Assembly: GCF_023715655.1 (NCBI RefSeq)
Contig: NZ_JAMBON010000017.1
Coordinates: 1 to 64,000, forward strand
From: Oceanobacillus luteolus
GTDB taxonomy: Bacteria; Bacillota; Bacilli; Bacillales; Amphibacillaceae
DNA: 64,000 bases
Direction of reading: 5' to 3'
This document shows positions 23,915-32,886 of the stretch, piece after piece. Positions within the stretch are counted from its first letter, which is position 1, and each line of letters begins with the position of its first letter. The position numbers and the translations under genes are program-made. Under the pieces are notes generated by a model. That model was not told the origin of the DNA, searched no databases, and worked only from the letters and a program-made list of their open reading frames with translations.

Positions 23915-25741
23915 ATGAAAAGTCTATTGAAATTTATTACTTGCGGCAGTGTAGATGATGGTAAAACAACATTAATTGGACATATGCTTTTTGAGGCAAA
24001 ACTGATATTTGCAGACCAGGCAAAAAGCTTGGAGCTTGACAGCAAAGCCGGTAGTCGTGAAGGGCGGATTGATTATTCTTTTCTTCTTGATGGGCTGATA
24101 GCTGAACGGGAACAGGGTATTACGATTGATGTAGCGTACCGTTATTTTACTACAGAGAAACGGTCTTTTATCGTTGCAGATACCCCTGGACATGAGGAAT
24201 ACACCCGTAATATGGCAGTGGGTGCGTCTTTTGCAGATTTAGCGGTTTTATTAGTCGATGCGTCAAAAGGAGTTATTACTCAGACAAAACGCCATGCCCG
24301 AATTTGTGCACTAATGGGAATAAAGCATATTGTATTGGCTGTCAATAAAATGGACTTAGTAGATTATGACCAAGAGCGTTATGAGCATATCAAACAAGAT
24401 TTTGAAGAGTTGGTATCTAATCTTGATCTTGAAAGTGTCCGTGTTATCCCTGTATCGGCTACTGAAGGAGATAATATTATCAAAAAGTCGCAGAACACGC
24501 TTTGGTATAAAGAAAAAGCCCTTTTACCGTATTTAGAATCTATTGAAGTAAAACAAAAAGTGAAACGGGATAAATTTTTAATGCCAGTCCAGCGTGTAAG
24601 CCGTCCAAATCATACATTTCGTGGTTTCCAAGGTCAAGTGGAAGCTGGTACGATCCACGTTGGAGATGAAATCTTCGTTCTTCCAAGCCATGAAAAAGCA
24701 AAAGTGAAAAGCATCCTAGTATCTGGGAAAGAAGAGAACTCTGCTGTATACGGTCAACCAGTTACTATCCAATTAGATCATGAAGTTGATGTTTCCCGCG
24801 GTGATGTACTTACAATAAGTAAAGAATTAAAAGTGGCTGATATGCTGACAGCAACTGTTCTTTGGATGGATGATAAGGAACTAGTTGAAGGTCAAAATTA
24901 CCTTATTAAAGTTGGAACAAAAACACTGCCGTGTATGGTAGTGACCATAAAAAATCAAATCAATATTAATAATGGTCTAAAAACACCTGTTGACAAAGGG
25001 ATTAAGAATGAAATGATTGAATGTGAGATAGCTCTATCCGAAAGCATAGTGTTCGACCGTTTTGAAAATAATGAAGCAATGGGTGGTCTAATTCTTATTG
25101 ACCGTGTATCGAATATGACATCTGCATGTGGAATTATTGAACAGTCGGTAAATCGTTCCAATAATGTCATTTGGCAAGAAACAGATGTTACGAGAGAAAT
25201 ACGCGCAACCCAAAAGGGCCAAATTCCATTAACATTATGGTTTACTGGTTTATCTGGGTCTGGTAAGTCTACACTTGCAAATGAAGTAGAGAAACGTCTT
25301 GTGGCTAGAGGATTTCATACGATGTTATTGGACGGAGATAATTTACGTCATGGTTTAAATAAAGATCTTGGATTTAAAGAAACGGATCGTACAGAAAATG
25401 TACGACGTATGGCGGAGGTCTCCAAGTTAATTAATGAAGCTGGATTAATATCAATGGTATCCCTTATTTCACCTTTTAAAAAAGACCGTGATGATGCTCG
25501 TGAAATACTAGGAGATTCATATATTGAAATCTATGTAAATACGCCACTCAAAGAGTGTGAAAAACGTGATCCGAAAGGTCTGTATAAAAAAGCACGTTCG
25601 GGTGAAATTTCAAAATTCACAGGGATATCGAGCGTATATGAGCCACCGGAAAAACCACATATCCAAATTGATACAAGTAAATATACTTTAGAAGAAGCTA
25701 CTGATCTTGTAATGAAACAAGTATTGGAATATTTAAGTTAA
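23915..25741 (+). CDS. cysNC: CysN-CysC fusion: ATP sulfurylase GTPase subunit and APS kinase
   Basis: A 608-residue two-enzyme protein like NodQ. Residues 1 to about 420 are the EF-Tu-like GTPase subunit of ATP sulfurylase, with GSVDDGKTT at 11-19, the switch residues REQGITIDVAYRYF, DTPGHEEYT and NKMDL. From about 440 follows an APS kinase with its own P-loop GLSGSGKST (about 446-454), DGDNLRHGLN and a PFKKDRDDAR segment. Together with CysD it turns sulfate into PAPS. The ATG at 23915 is one base after the cysD stop with GAGGGG before it; the longer upstream frame only overlaps cysD. No reductase follows in the operon. Confidence 0.95.
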   Translation: MKSLLKFITCGSVDDGKTTLIGHMLFEAKLIFADQAKSLELDSKAGSREGRIDYSFLLDGLIAEREQGITIDVAYRYFTTEKRSFIVADTPGHEEYTRNMAVGASFADLAVLLVDASKGVITQTKRHARICALMGIKHIVLAVNKMDLVDYDQERYEHIKQDFEELVSNLDLESVRVIPVSATEGDNIIKKSQNTLWYKEKALLPYLESIEVKQKVKRDKFLMPVQRVSRPNHTFRGFQGQVEAGTIHVGDEIFVLPSHEKAKVKSILVSGKEENSAVYGQPVTIQLDHEVDVSRGDVLTISKELKVADMLTATVLWMDDKELVEGQNYLIKVGTKTLPCMVVTIKNQININNGLKTPVDKGIKNEMIECEIALSESIVFDRFENNEAMGGLILIDRVSNMTSACGIIEQSVNRSNNVIWQETDVTREIRATQKGQIPLTLWFTGLSGSGKSTLANEVEKRLVARGFHTMLLDGDNLRHGLNKDLGFKETDRTENVRRMAEVSKLINEAGLISMVSLISPFKKDRDDAREILGDSYIEIYVNTPLKECEKRDPKGLYKKARSGEISKFTGISSVYEPPEKPHIQIDTSKYTLEEATDLVMKQVLEYLS

Positions 25742-25799
25742 TGGTATGTTAACTATTAAAACGAAAGTGGATGCTGTGGTTGGGAGGAGCAGTATGTAG

Positions 25800-27578
25800 A
25801 TGACATGGGAAATGATATTTGTTGCTGTTATGATTATCGTAATGTTTTGCGCGCTGTTATTTGAAGTTTTAAGGCCGGATATTATTATGTTTTCTGTCGT
25901 TATTGTATTTCTCCTCACAGGTTTACTAACAACCGAAGAGGCGTTGAAAGGATTTTCCAATGAAGGAATGCTTACGGTGGCGCTGTTGTTCATTGTAGCA
26001 GGTGCTGTTCAGAAACATGGAGTAATTGACCGGTTTGTGTATAAATGGTTGGCTTCAGGAAAAAATATAAAAGGTTCCTTGTTGAAGTTTTATATATCAA
26101 TTGCAACATCTTCAGCTTTTCTAAACAACACGCCAATTGTAGTTACGTTTACTCCTTTATTAAAGAAATGGGCGGAAGATAATAATCTAGCCCCCTCTAA
26201 ATTCTTAATCCCATTATCTTATATAACTATATTAAGTGGAACGATCACTTTGTTGGGCTCCTCAACTAATATGGTTGTTCATGGATTGCTGCTTGACCTT
26301 GGTTTGGAAGGATTTTCACTGTTTCAATTGGCTGTCGTTGGGCTCCCTATTACAATTGTTGGATTTATCTTCTTGTTTACCATTGGAATCAAATTGTTGC
26401 CAAACCATAAGAGTTCCGACAACCAAGTACAGGTTGAATCAAGAGAATATCTAGCAGAAATGACGGTTGAATCAAATTTTAAGTATATTGATTGTTCCGT
26501 GAGGGAAGCAGGGTTAAGAGAATTAAAAGGTCTGTATCTAATACAAATCAACCGTGGGGATGAAACAATTTCCCCGGTCAAATCTACAACCATTATTCGA
26601 GAAGGCGATCGTTTAATTTTTACAGGACTTATTTCTACAATTGCTGATTTAGAGAAAGTCAGTGGACTAAAGCTAGAAACAGGTTCTGAATTTCAATTAG
26701 ATGATTTAAGAAAAAGTGATATTCATTTATTTGAAGTAGTTATATCCCATGAATCCTCTCTTTTAACAAAATCTATTAAACAATCAAAGTTCAGAACAAA
26801 ATTTGATGCAGGTATCTTAGCGGTTCATAGGGATAATGAACGTATAAAGAGCAAAATTGGAGATATTATCTTGAAAGCAGGAGATAGGTTATTACTATTA
26901 TCTGGTTCTGAATTTACGGAAAAATATGAAAGGTGTAACGAATTTTATGTTATTTCCTCTCTTGATACCCCATCTAGGTTAGAGGAAAATAGAAATAAGG
27001 GTTGGTTTGCGGTTAGTGTGCTTATTTTGATGATTGTATTGGTAACCACTGGATTTTTAACTATGTTTAAAGCGATGGCCCTAGCAACACTATTATTGAT
27101 GCTATTTAGAGTAATTAATATTGAAGAGGCGAAAAAATATATTCAGTTTAATATCTTATTGTTAATTGCCAGTGCATTTGGAATTGGTACTGTTATGACA
27201 AAGACGGGATTGGTTGGAGTCATAGCGGATATAATACTTTCTTTAGGCGAGCCTCTTGGACTCATTGCTATTTTATTCTCCATTTATATATTAACGAACA
27301 TTCTAACAGAGGTGATTACAAATAGTGCCGTAGCCGTGTTGATGCTCCCGCTTGGGATTGAAATTGCAAATTCTTTAGGTGTATCTTATGTAGGATTTGC
27401 AGTGATAATCCTCATAGCTGCGTCGGCAAGCTTTGTTACCCCAATTGGATATCAAACTAATTTGATTGTATATGGACCAGGGGCTTATAAATTTAAAGAC
27501 TTTATTAAAATAGGAATACCACTTAGTCTATTAATTATGCTTATAACAGTTACTATTGTTTCATTAATTTGGTTTTAA
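25800..27578 (+). CDS. SLC13-family permease with RCK_C domains, likely sulfate uptake
   Basis: A 592-residue membrane protein. Two sets of helices, about 1-195 and 400-592, hold the anion-transporter repeats with SSTNMVVHG and the ITNSAVAVLMLPLG and TPIGYQTNLIVYGPG motifs. A soluble middle part, about 205-390, holds two TrkA-C (RCK_C) domains, which often bind nucleotides or gate transport. This build is shared with sulfate permeases of the SLC13 type. Position between the PAPS synthesis genes and cysQ makes sulfate the likely substrate. The ATG is 10 bases after GGGAGGAG. It is probably in one operon with cysD and cysNC, 58 bases downstream. Confidence 0.85.
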   Translation: MTWEMIFVAVMIIVMFCALLFEVLRPDIIMFSVVIVFLLTGLLTTEEALKGFSNEGMLTVALLFIVAGAVQKHGVIDRFVYKWLASGKNIKGSLLKFYISIATSSAFLNNTPIVVTFTPLLKKWAEDNNLAPSKFLIPLSYITILSGTITLLGSSTNMVVHGLLLDLGLEGFSLFQLAVVGLPITIVGFIFLFTIGIKLLPNHKSSDNQVQVESREYLAEMTVESNFKYIDCSVREAGLRELKGLYLIQINRGDETISPVKSTTIIREGDRLIFTGLISTIADLEKVSGLKLETGSEFQLDDLRKSDIHLFEVVISHESSLLTKSIKQSKFRTKFDAGILAVHRDNERIKSKIGDIILKAGDRLLLLSGSEFTEKYERCNEFYVISSLDTPSRLEENRNKGWFAVSVLILMIVLVTTGFLTMFKAMALATLLLMLFRVINIEEAKKYIQFNILLLIASAFGIGTVMTKTGLVGVIADIILSLGEPLGLIAILFSIYILTNILTEVITNSAVAVLMLPLGIEIANSLGVSYVGFAVIILIAASASFVTPIGYQTNLIVYGPGAYKFKDFIKIGIPLSLLIMLITVTIVSLIWF

Positions 27579-27598
27579 TAACAAAAGGTGGTATAGGA

Positions 27599-28396
27599 AT
27601 GGATCATTTTCTAAGTGATTTAACGAAAATTGTACTGGAAGCTGGAAAAGAAATATTAGATGTGTATGGTGAAGATTTTGATTTCGAATATAAAGAGGAT
27701 GATTCCCCGCTTACCCTGGCAGATCAACGAGCACATCGTGTTATTGTGCAAGGCTTACAAAATTTAGATGAAACTATACCAATATTAAGTGAAGAGGGAA
27801 GATCAATTCCTTATATGGAAAGGAAAAGTTGGGATAAGTTTTGGTTGATTGACCCACTAGATGGCACGAAGGAATTCATTAAGAAGAACGGAGAATTTAC
27901 CGTGAATATTGCGTGTATAGAAGGGAGTTATCCATCATTAGGGATTATTTACGCCCCAGCTCTCGATGTGCTCTATTTAGGATATAACAAGGAAGCGTAT
28001 AAATTGGAAAAGGTATCAGGTGTTGATTTTGAAAATGATTATGATTTATTGAAAATGAGTGTTCGTTTGCCGGATAAAGAAAATAGTGTTTTAAGGGTAA
28101 TAGCAAGTCGTTCCCACATGTCAAAAGAAACTGAGACATTTATTAATGACCTTAAGGAAAAACATGATGAGATTGAAGTCATCTCATTAGGAAGCTCGCT
28201 TAAATTTTGTTTAGTAGCAGAAGGAAATGCTGATTATTATCCGAGGCTTACTCCAAGTATGGAATGGGATACCGCAGCGGGGCAAGCGATTGTTGAAGCG
28301 GCTGGTGGGAAGGTGATTAATTATGAGGAAGGAAAACGACTGTATTACAACCGGGAAGACTTACGGAATGGTTGGATGTTGGCAGAACTACCATAA
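27599..28396 (+). CDS. cysQ: 3'(2'),5'-bisphosphate nucleotidase CysQ
   Basis: An inositol-monophosphatase-fold phosphatase, 265 residues, that converts 3'-phosphoadenosine 5'-phosphate (PAP) to AMP. PAP is the by-product of every sulfotransferase reaction and inhibits it. Metal-binding motifs are SEEGRSIPY, DPLDGTKEF and the C-terminal WDTAAGQAIVEAAGG. ATG 27599 follows AAAGGTGG; the open frame upstream runs into the permease gene. Its place at the end of the PAPS operon completes the cycle of sulfate uptake, activation, transfer and PAP clearance. Confidence 0.93.
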   Translation: MDHFLSDLTKIVLEAGKEILDVYGEDFDFEYKEDDSPLTLADQRAHRVIVQGLQNLDETIPILSEEGRSIPYMERKSWDKFWLIDPLDGTKEFIKKNGEFTVNIACIEGSYPSLGIIYAPALDVLYLGYNKEAYKLEKVSGVDFENDYDLLKMSVRLPDKENSVLRVIASRSHMSKETETFINDLKEKHDEIEVISLGSSLKFCLVAEGNADYYPRLTPSMEWDTAAGQAIVEAAGGKVINYEEGKRLYYNREDLRNGWMLAELP

Positions 28397-28442
28397 GTTA
28401 ATAGAATTTTGTGCTAAATAAATTAAATATATAAAGAGAAAA

Positions 28443-28473
28443 TAAACAGTCGGGAGAACGCCCTGACTGTTTA
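28443..28473. terminator. bidirectional terminator of the PAPS operon
   Basis: TAAACAGTCGGG pairs with CCCTGACTGTTTA around a 6-base loop. T-rich sequence follows on the plus strand (TATATTTT), and it separates cysQ from a converging glycosyltransferase gene. Confidence 0.8.
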
Positions 28474-28480
28474 TATTTTG

Positions 28481-29746
28481 CTATAGATACTTTAAAAAAC
28501 CATCCCAATGTTCCAAGTTCTTTCGAGTAGTGCTTTCTTTATGTTCTCTTATGTTGTAAACGGTAAAGTTTTTGTATTGAAACTTATAGGACTTGATTAA
28601 TTCGTTTAATACACTGACATCTTCATACAGACGGCCGTCTTGATAAGTTATGATAGGAAAGCCGCCAATTTTTTTTAATGAAGATGTGCGGTATATCCTA
28701 GGCCCAAGAGGGAAATGGTATGATAGTAAATCTTGTCTGTTTTTGACACTACGCCCCATAGAGACTTTTTTGAAGAGTATACTATTGTTTGTTTGTTTCC
28801 ACCTTCGTAGATTTCCATACAACACTGCAGTGTTATCCTGTAAGTCTGCTATCTGTTTTTTTATGACGGAAACGGCATCAGGGTCCAACCAGTCATCGGC
28901 ATCGAGTTCTAAAATAAAATTGGTATGAACATGTGGAAGTAAATAATTTAAGGCCCTTGCCTTTCCTTCGTTTTGCTTGTGGAATATTTCAATTGTTGAT
29001 ATCGACTTCCATTTATTGATCTTATTTAAGGATTTGTCAGATGAACCATCATCTATAATATAGATCCTATCTGGTTTTTGATTTTGCAGCAGACAGGAAT
29101 TTATTGCGTTCTCCACATATTTCTCCATATTATAATTGGCTATAAAGATGGCCAGACTTGGATGAGTCGTTTGAGTTTTGTTCGTTTGATATTTTTCCAT
29201 GAAACGTTGTTTTTCCAGCCAGTTTCTGTTCAGCTGTTCTCTACCACGCATGACTAGTTTTTCTTTAATTTTGATACGAGAATCGTCTACTGTTGAAAGC
29301 CAGGCAGGGAAAATTGCCTCCGAAAAAGGAAGCTGCTGTTCTGGCGGAAAAGGATTTTCTTTCATGAATTCTGTCCGAATTAATAATGGGTAATGAACAG
29401 AGGTTTGTTTTTGGTGATAGGTATGAGCTAGGACCATTTCGGATGCCTTCAACTCGAACTCTTCGGTAATTGCCATTGGAGAAAGATATTCTGCATTCTG
29501 TAGGATGAGAACATACTCGCTTTGTATCTTGGAGATTAAATCATCTACTGCTTTGCTCAATTCCCCAGTTTTAAATTTATGGAATTCAACGTTAAAAAGT
29601 TGGTGTTGGATATAGAGATGAGATTTATCTTCATGTAATACGATAACAGAATGTATTTTGGAAGAGATGATGTTTAAAGAGTGGAGCGTTTTCTGTATTG
29701 TTGATTGTTCAGTGTAATTAACGAGAAAGACAGTGATTTCCTTCAT
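28481..29746 (-). CDS. family 2 glycosyltransferase with N-terminal extra domain
   Basis: A 421-residue protein. From about residue 195 it is a GT-A, family 2 glycosyltransferase: LAIFIANYNMEKYVENAI, then IDDGSSDKS, then the metal-binding DADDWLDPD and a later EDVSVL. The first 190 residues look like a second, degenerate GT2-like domain (EITVFLVNYTEQSTIQKTL) without a DxD motif. ATG 29746 follows GGGGGG; an upstream in-frame start at 29827 lacks a ribosome binding site. It faces the PAPS operon and probably belongs to the same glycan pathway. Confidence 0.8.
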   Translation of the reverse strand: MKEITVFLVNYTEQSTIQKTLHSLNIISSKIHSVIVLHEDKSHLYIQHQLFNVEFHKFKTGELSKAVDDLISKIQSEYVLILQNAEYLSPMAITEEFELKASEMVLAHTYHQKQTSVHYPLLIRTEFMKENPFPPEQQLPFSEAIFPAWLSTVDDSRIKIKEKLVMRGREQLNRNWLEKQRFMEKYQTNKTQTTHPSLAIFIANYNMEKYVENAINSCLLQNQKPDRIYIIDDGSSDKSLNKINKWKSISTIEIFHKQNEGKARALNYLLPHVHTNFILELDADDWLDPDAVSVIKKQIADLQDNTAVLYGNLRRWKQTNNSILFKKVSMGRSVKNRQDLLSYHFPLGPRIYRTSSLKKIGGFPIITYQDGRLYEDVSVLNELIKSYKFQYKNFTVYNIREHKESTTRKNLEHWDGFLKYL

Positions 29747-29847
29747 CAAAACCCCCCAGTCTTGAGTATAGATACAAATGTTAGCTATATTAATATATAT
29801 GACTAGGTTGGCTTTGTATAACATCAATTATTGAGGCAATAAATCTA

Positions 29848-30015
29848 TCATATATTTATTTCTTTCGTCCGCACAGAATGGATCGATGTCTCTTTTCCAT
29901 ATTCGCGACGAACAGCTTTTCTTGCCTCTACAGTCGATCGGGCGTATACAGGGAGAAGCGTAGTGCCATCTTCTTTTTCAATAGTTACGTAAAAACATTT
30001 TACACCACAGCGCAT
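29848..30015 (-). CDS. hypothetical 55-residue protein
   Basis: A small basic protein, MRCGVKCFYVTIEKEDG at its start and VEARKAVRREYGKET in the middle, with an ATG 6 bases after GGAAAGGAG. It reads like a small beta-alpha domain. I recognise no family. A hairpin (GGGACATTC/GAATGTCCC) overlaps the region between the lipoprotein gene upstream and this start, and could hide the ribosome binding site. It may be the last gene of the ABC exporter operon. Confidence 0.55.
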   Translation of the reverse strand: MRCGVKCFYVTIEKEDGTTLLPVYARSTVEARKAVRREYGKETSIHSVRTKEINI

Positions 30016-30076
30016 AGATAAACTCCTTTCCTTCGGGACATTCCTGACATAATCTCCGAATGTCCCCTATTAGGTG

Positions 30077-30754
30077 CTATTCAAACTTCAAATAAGATAC
30101 TCCATTAATCTTTAAGATTTGACCTTCTTTTATTTCCACTTGGATGGAAGGGCTATTTATAATTTCAAAGATCCGGGGATCATTACCCTCCTCAAAAATC
30201 TGTAAATAACCAAATTCTAATTCAGAAGCTGCAACGACAGTATAACTTCCAGCTGCAATATCTGCACCAACTTCCCATATCCCAGCTGTCAACTCGTTTA
30301 ATTGTTCTGTTGGAACTGGGGTGAGATATGCCCAATCTAGACCGTCAAAATATACTTCATGGGAACCGTTCAGATTTAGTGTTACTCTTTCCACTCCCCC
30401 TAGACCTAAAACCTCTTCCAATAATATTACTCCATTTTCATCTGAAACTACAACCCTTCCAGATTGCGGAACCCTTCCCGGTTCACCGGTATGAATCATA
30501 TACCTACCAGCAGGGGGAGTAATGCCAACACCTGGTCTTTCAATAGGTGAAACGAGGATTTCTTCGGCTTCCTCATTAGTCCGCTGAATTGTTTCATAAA
30601 TAGTAGGGCTCACTTCTCCGATGAGTTCTTCTCGTTCTTCACCGATAATTTCATTGTTCTTCTGGTATTGTACAACTTTTTCAGAGGCTTCTGATGTGCA
30701 TCCTATTAATAGGATAAAGCAAGTCAGTATATTAAGGAAAAGAATCTGCTTCAT
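30077..30754 (-). CDS. lipoprotein with two related beta-domains
   Basis: A 225-residue lipoprotein. The signal peptide ends in LLIGC (Cys19). The mature part holds two tandem copies of a small domain whose core is G-x-Y with VG-x-DI-x-AGSY: the first around residues 75-150 (GVGITPPAGRYMIHTG) and the second around 160-225 (GIWEVGADIAAGSYTVV). It would sit on the outer face of the membrane. It directly follows the ABC ATPase gene, one base away, so it is probably an extracytoplasmic partner of the exporter. Function is unknown. Confidence 0.7.
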   Translation of the reverse strand: MKQILFLNILTCFILLIGCTSEASEKVVQYQKNNEIIGEEREELIGEVSPTIYETIQRTNEEAEEILVSPIERPGVGITPPAGRYMIHTGEPGRVPQSGRVVVSDENGVILLEEVLGLGGVERVTLNLNGSHEVYFDGLDWAYLTPVPTEQLNELTAGIWEVGADIAAGSYTVVAASELEFGYLQIFEEGNDPRIFEIINSPSIQVEIKEGQILKINGVSYLKFE

Positions 30755-30755
30755 A

Positions 30756-31676
30756 TCATTCTCCTCCTAGGATTTTAGCCTTTGCATCGCCATGATAATA
30801 ATGCTCATAAAATTCTAAAGTGCCAAGAGGGCCAATGGTGACCTCTTTATTCTCGTCATTCGCTACGTTAAGCATCCAATGGAGTTGTTCCTCCTTAGAC
30901 ATGTTGACAGTTGGAATACATAGTAGGTGGTCCGCAATATAGAGATGGTCCTCCGGTAAGCTATAAACAAGAGACAACTTTTCATATTCCTCAGGAGATA
31001 TGTCCAGTTTGATATATTTTTCATTTTTATTTTGTGCATTTTGTTCGTGAATAAAGTCCCCGTCTTTTAAATAAAGGACCCTGTCCGCATATAAATCAAG
31101 ATTCGAGAGAAGGTGTGATGCGATGAATAACAATTTACCTTCTTCCTTCATTTCAGCAAGCCTTCTGGAAATGAGAGCGACATTTGCCACATCAAGGCCG
31201 TTCATTACTTCATCCATCAGCATGACAGGTGTGTCGGCACAGGCGAGCATGGCAAAACAGAGACGTTGACGCATTCCAAGGGAATAGGTTTTTACTTTCT
31301 TTTTCACATACCCTTCCATTTGGAGATACTTATAAATATCCTCCACCTTTTTATCTGAATTCCACATGTCTGCATATAGTTTCATATGCTCCACACCAGA
31401 TAGTTCCTCAAATAGATCAGCTTGGTCTGGAAGAGTTGCAAGCTGATTATGGATAGCGATTTCTTGCTTCTCCGTTTTATACTGCAGTTTTTCACGGAAC
31501 GTCACGTTTCCTTTATTCGGTTTTAAAAAGTTGGCAATAACATTAAAAAGTGTCGTCTTTCCAGTACCATTTGGAGCAACTAGTCCAATGATCTCCCCAG
31601 CCGTAGCAGTGAGGGAGAGATTTTCTAATACAGTTTTATCCTTATATCTGACCGTGATACTTTCCAGCTTAAGCAT
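30756..31676 (-). CDS. ABC-2 type exporter ATP-binding protein
   Basis: A 306-residue ATPase. It has Walker A APNGTGKTT near residues 34-42, the signature YSLGMRQR, Walker B VMLMDE and a switch His in IASHLL. A C-terminal extension of about 95 residues after the ATPase core is specific to this protein. The ATG follows AGGAGGG. It works with the two permeases encoded upstream in the same operon. Family members export peptides or lipids, or confer resistance to them. No peptide gene is seen next to it. Confidence 0.88.
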   Translation of the reverse strand: MLKLESITVRYKDKTVLENLSLTATAGEIIGLVAPNGTGKTTLFNVIANFLKPNKGNVTFREKLQYKTEKQEIAIHNQLATLPDQADLFEELSGVEHMKLYADMWNSDKKVEDIYKYLQMEGYVKKKVKTYSLGMRQRLCFAMLACADTPVMLMDEVMNGLDVANVALISRRLAEMKEEGKLLFIASHLLSNLDLYADRVLYLKDGDFIHEQNAQNKNEKYIKLDISPEEYEKLSLVYSLPEDHLYIADHLLCIPTVNMSKEEQLHWMLNVANDENKEVTIGPLGTLEFYEHYYHGDAKAKILGGE

Positions 31677-31707
31677 GAATTTCCCTCCTATTGCTCATTC
31701 TTCACCG

Positions 31708-32868
31708 TTAAAACGCTTTAGTTAGCGGATTGTTTTTTGGTACTTGAAGATACGTATATTTATTCCAAGCATAAATAATTACAATTAAAACGAGACTCAC
31801 TATACCTAAAGTTATCATCGCATTCCAAAAATCAATGGCAGGATTATTTAATTCGGCAGCAAGCTCTCCCGAAAGTACTTTGTTTATATCAATATATTTG
31901 ATGGGATGCAGAAAACGAGCTTCAAATCCAGCAGCTCTTACGATATCTGGAAGGATAAAAATTCCTAGTCCGATTAAAACATTGGCAAAAGCATGCCGGA
32001 ACATCATATTCATTAAGACGGAAAGAAGCAGAATAAGAATCGTTACGACCCCAAATCCAATAAATAGATAAGCTAAGTATTGGATCGTTGAAATAGCGAC
32101 ATATGTATCATTCTGGTACATTAAAACAGGGAATTGAAAGCCTCCACCTTCTACATTTCGTGATAAGTATGAATACCCGATAGCTATTCCGAGAATTAGA
32201 AAAGTAAAAATAAATAAGCTGTGTACGAAAACCTTACTTGTAATCTTTTTTATGAAAGTTATGGGTACACCTTTCAAGACGGAATGATGCTTCCTTTCGT
32301 AGACGAGTATTTCATTGCCGCTAATCAGCAAAATAATGAGGAATAAGAGACCTGACATCATAGCTAGTCCATTTGTAATATAATGATTCGTCATGAAGGA
32401 ATCAGATTCAATAGGCAAATCATTGTCTCTGATATAGTGCAACAAGGCATCTTCCTTTAAGATATCCTCTCTCGGGACAATGAGATGATCAGGTATTCCG
32501 CTATTTCCCAGATCATGGACTTCCAGCCTAAGCTGATTAATTTCCAAACCATCTTCTACATACTGTTCCGGGTCACTGCCTCCTCCAATATTCCAAACTT
32601 GCATGCCTAGCAGGGATTGGATTTCTGTATGACGCTCATAAACTTCTGCTACTTCTGGTATAGCATGGCGTCCACTATCCAAATGATAGAATACAGCGTA
32701 TGACGTTTGATATTCATTTCGTTTCTGATCCTGAAGGCTCATCTGTTCCTCTTGACTATAATAGATGAAATATAATAGAAAAAAGAGAAGCAGAAATATA
32801 GCGAGCAACCAGCTTTTCCGATTGATATACACCATTTTCCATTCAAATCTAGTAAATTTCCAAAACAT
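31708..32868 (-). CDS. ABC exporter permease (ABC-2 type)
   Basis: A 386-residue membrane protein. It has one helix at about 17-36, then a large extracellular part of roughly 120 residues, then a bundle of five helices from about 165 and a last one near 350. This build fits ABC-2 permeases. The ATG follows GAAAGGA. It lies between a similar permease gene and the ATPase gene, so the two permeases probably form a heterodimer. Confidence 0.8.
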   Translation of the reverse strand: MFWKFTRFEWKMVYINRKSWLLAIFLLLFFLLYFIYYSQEEQMSLQDQKRNEYQTSYAVFYHLDSGRHAIPEVAEVYERHTEIQSLLGMQVWNIGGGSDPEQYVEDGLEINQLRLEVHDLGNSGIPDHLIVPREDILKEDALLHYIRDNDLPIESDSFMTNHYITNGLAMMSGLLFLIILLISGNEILVYERKHHSVLKGVPITFIKKITSKVFVHSLFIFTFLILGIAIGYSYLSRNVEGGGFQFPVLMYQNDTYVAISTIQYLAYLFIGFGVVTILILLLSVLMNMMFRHAFANVLIGLGIFILPDIVRAAGFEARFLHPIKYIDINKVLSGELAAELNNPAIDFWNAMITLGIVSLVLIVIIYAWNKYTYLQVPKNNPLTKAF

Positions 32869-32886
32869 AATATTATTCCTTTCTAA

